Assembly (NCBI GenBank): GCA_030433055.1
Contig: JAUILJ010000605.1
Location: forward strand, 1-5,472
Reading direction: 5' to 3'
DNA length: 5,472 nt
DNA from: Polyangia bacterium
Lineage (GTDB): Bacteria; Myxococcota_A; Polyangia; Polyangiales; Polyangiaceae
The position numbers were made by a program, and so were the translations under genes. The stretch's first letter is position 1. Each line of letters starts with the position of its first letter. A model generated the notes under the pieces. It worked only from the letters and a program-made list of their open reading frames with translations, made no database searches and had not been told where the DNA came from. Of this stretch, positions 5,023 to 5,472 are shown piece after piece.

Positions 5023-5472
5023 ATGCGTATTCGTTGCCTGACTGCGCTCAGCGCTCTGTTTCTCCTTACTGCTCAGTCGTCCGCTGGTGCTGCTCCGAAG
5101 GTCGTGAGCAAGCTGCCCGCCCGGGTGCTTCGTTCCACCGAGCTTCGTTTGTCCCCGATCGGTCTGGGAGCGATCCGTCAGACTCAGGAGGCCCCGCAGC
5201 TGCTAGTGGAGCTCGCGGACGCGCCGAGTTCTCGTGCGGAATTGTTGCGAGCGGTCGCCCAGCTCGAGACGCTCGGTGTGCGGGTCGTCAGGGCGCATGG
5301 TGAGCCAGTCAGCTATCGTCAGTTCATCGTGATCACAGGGGGCGCTGGCGCGCTCGGGAGGATCGCGGGGCTGACGGGGGTCAAGCGCATCCTCCCTGCG
5401 CTCCCGCCCGGCCTCCCCAGCTTGGATCGTTCGGCGGCCCTGCTGGGCTTGGCGGGTGCTCGTGGGGCGCGC
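5023..5472 (+). CDS. Secreted protein, probable S8 (subtilisin-like) protease propeptide region (partial)
   Basis: From the ATG at 5023 the frame is open for 150 codons to the window edge. Residues 1-23 form a clear Sec signal peptide: basic MRIR, a hydrophobic core (LTALSALFLLTA) and an A-G-A signal-peptidase I site at 21-23. Residues 58-126 show the pattern strand (QLLVELA), helix (SRAELLRAVAQLETLG), strand (VRVV and FIVITGG), helix (GALGRIAGL), strand (GVKRILPA). This resembles the ferredoxin-like inhibitor I9 propeptide that chaperones subtilases. The following LDRSAALLGLAGARGAR is where many bacterial subtilases have the 'D-x-S/T-x-x-L-x-G' lead-in to the catalytic domain. The Asp, His and Ser catalytic residues would lie beyond the window, so protease activity is inferred. 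The ribosome site is weak (AGCGAG close to the ATG). Another exported protein with an I9-like domain is possible. Confidence 0.8.
   Translation, partial: MRIRCLTALSALFLLTAQSSAGAAPKVVSKLPARVLRSTELRLSPIGLGAIRQTQEAPQLLVELADAPSSRAELLRAVAQLETLGVRVVRAHGEPVSYRQFIVITGGAGALGRIAGLTGVKRILPALPPGLPSLDRSAALLGLAGARGAR

Overview
The window is GC-rich DNA with five protein-coding genes, two of them cut by the window edges. Gene content (a PilZ protein behind a sigma-54-type promoter, a DinG/YoaA-like helicase, a putative secreted subtilase) and the strongly G/C-biased third codon positions fit a Myxococcota-type (deltaproteobacterial) chromosome. That placement is an inference from style; no rRNA or other taxonomic marker is present. 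I see no mobile element, CRISPR array, tRNA or rRNA.

Layout, left to right. (1) 1-149, minus strand: the N-terminus of a membrane-anchored protein resembling SurA/PpiD-type peptidyl-prolyl isomerases, running off the left edge. (2) 150-675: a divergent intergenic region of about 525 bp with several short dyads. At its right end lies a good sigma-54 -24/-12 element (634-647) placed so that transcription would start about 17 nt before the next gene. (3) 676-1263, plus: a PilZ-domain protein with a poorly conserved N-terminal extension. (4) 1344-3500, plus: a DinG/YoaA-family ATP-dependent DNA helicase with all main helicase motifs, but only three of the four expected iron-sulfur cysteines. (5) 3545-4717, plus: a metallo-beta-lactamase-fold hydrolase with a complete metal-ligand set and a probable C-terminal winged helix. 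(6) 4718-5022: a spacer rich in small inverted repeats. (7) 5023-5472, plus: a signal-peptide-bearing protein that looks like the propeptide region of an S8 (subtilisin-like) protease and runs off the right edge.

The helicase and hydrolase genes are 44 bp apart with no visible terminator between them and are probably co-transcribed. The PilZ gene is 80 bp upstream of the helicase and may feed into the same transcript. Functionally, the window combines c-di-GMP signalling, DNA repair and general hydrolysis, with cell-envelope proteins at both edges. I see no coherent new multi-gene system. The observations most worth checking are the Cys-to-Arg position in the helicase Fe-S motif, the sigma-54 promoter with its consequences for the PilZ start, and the low-complexity insertion after helicase motif III.
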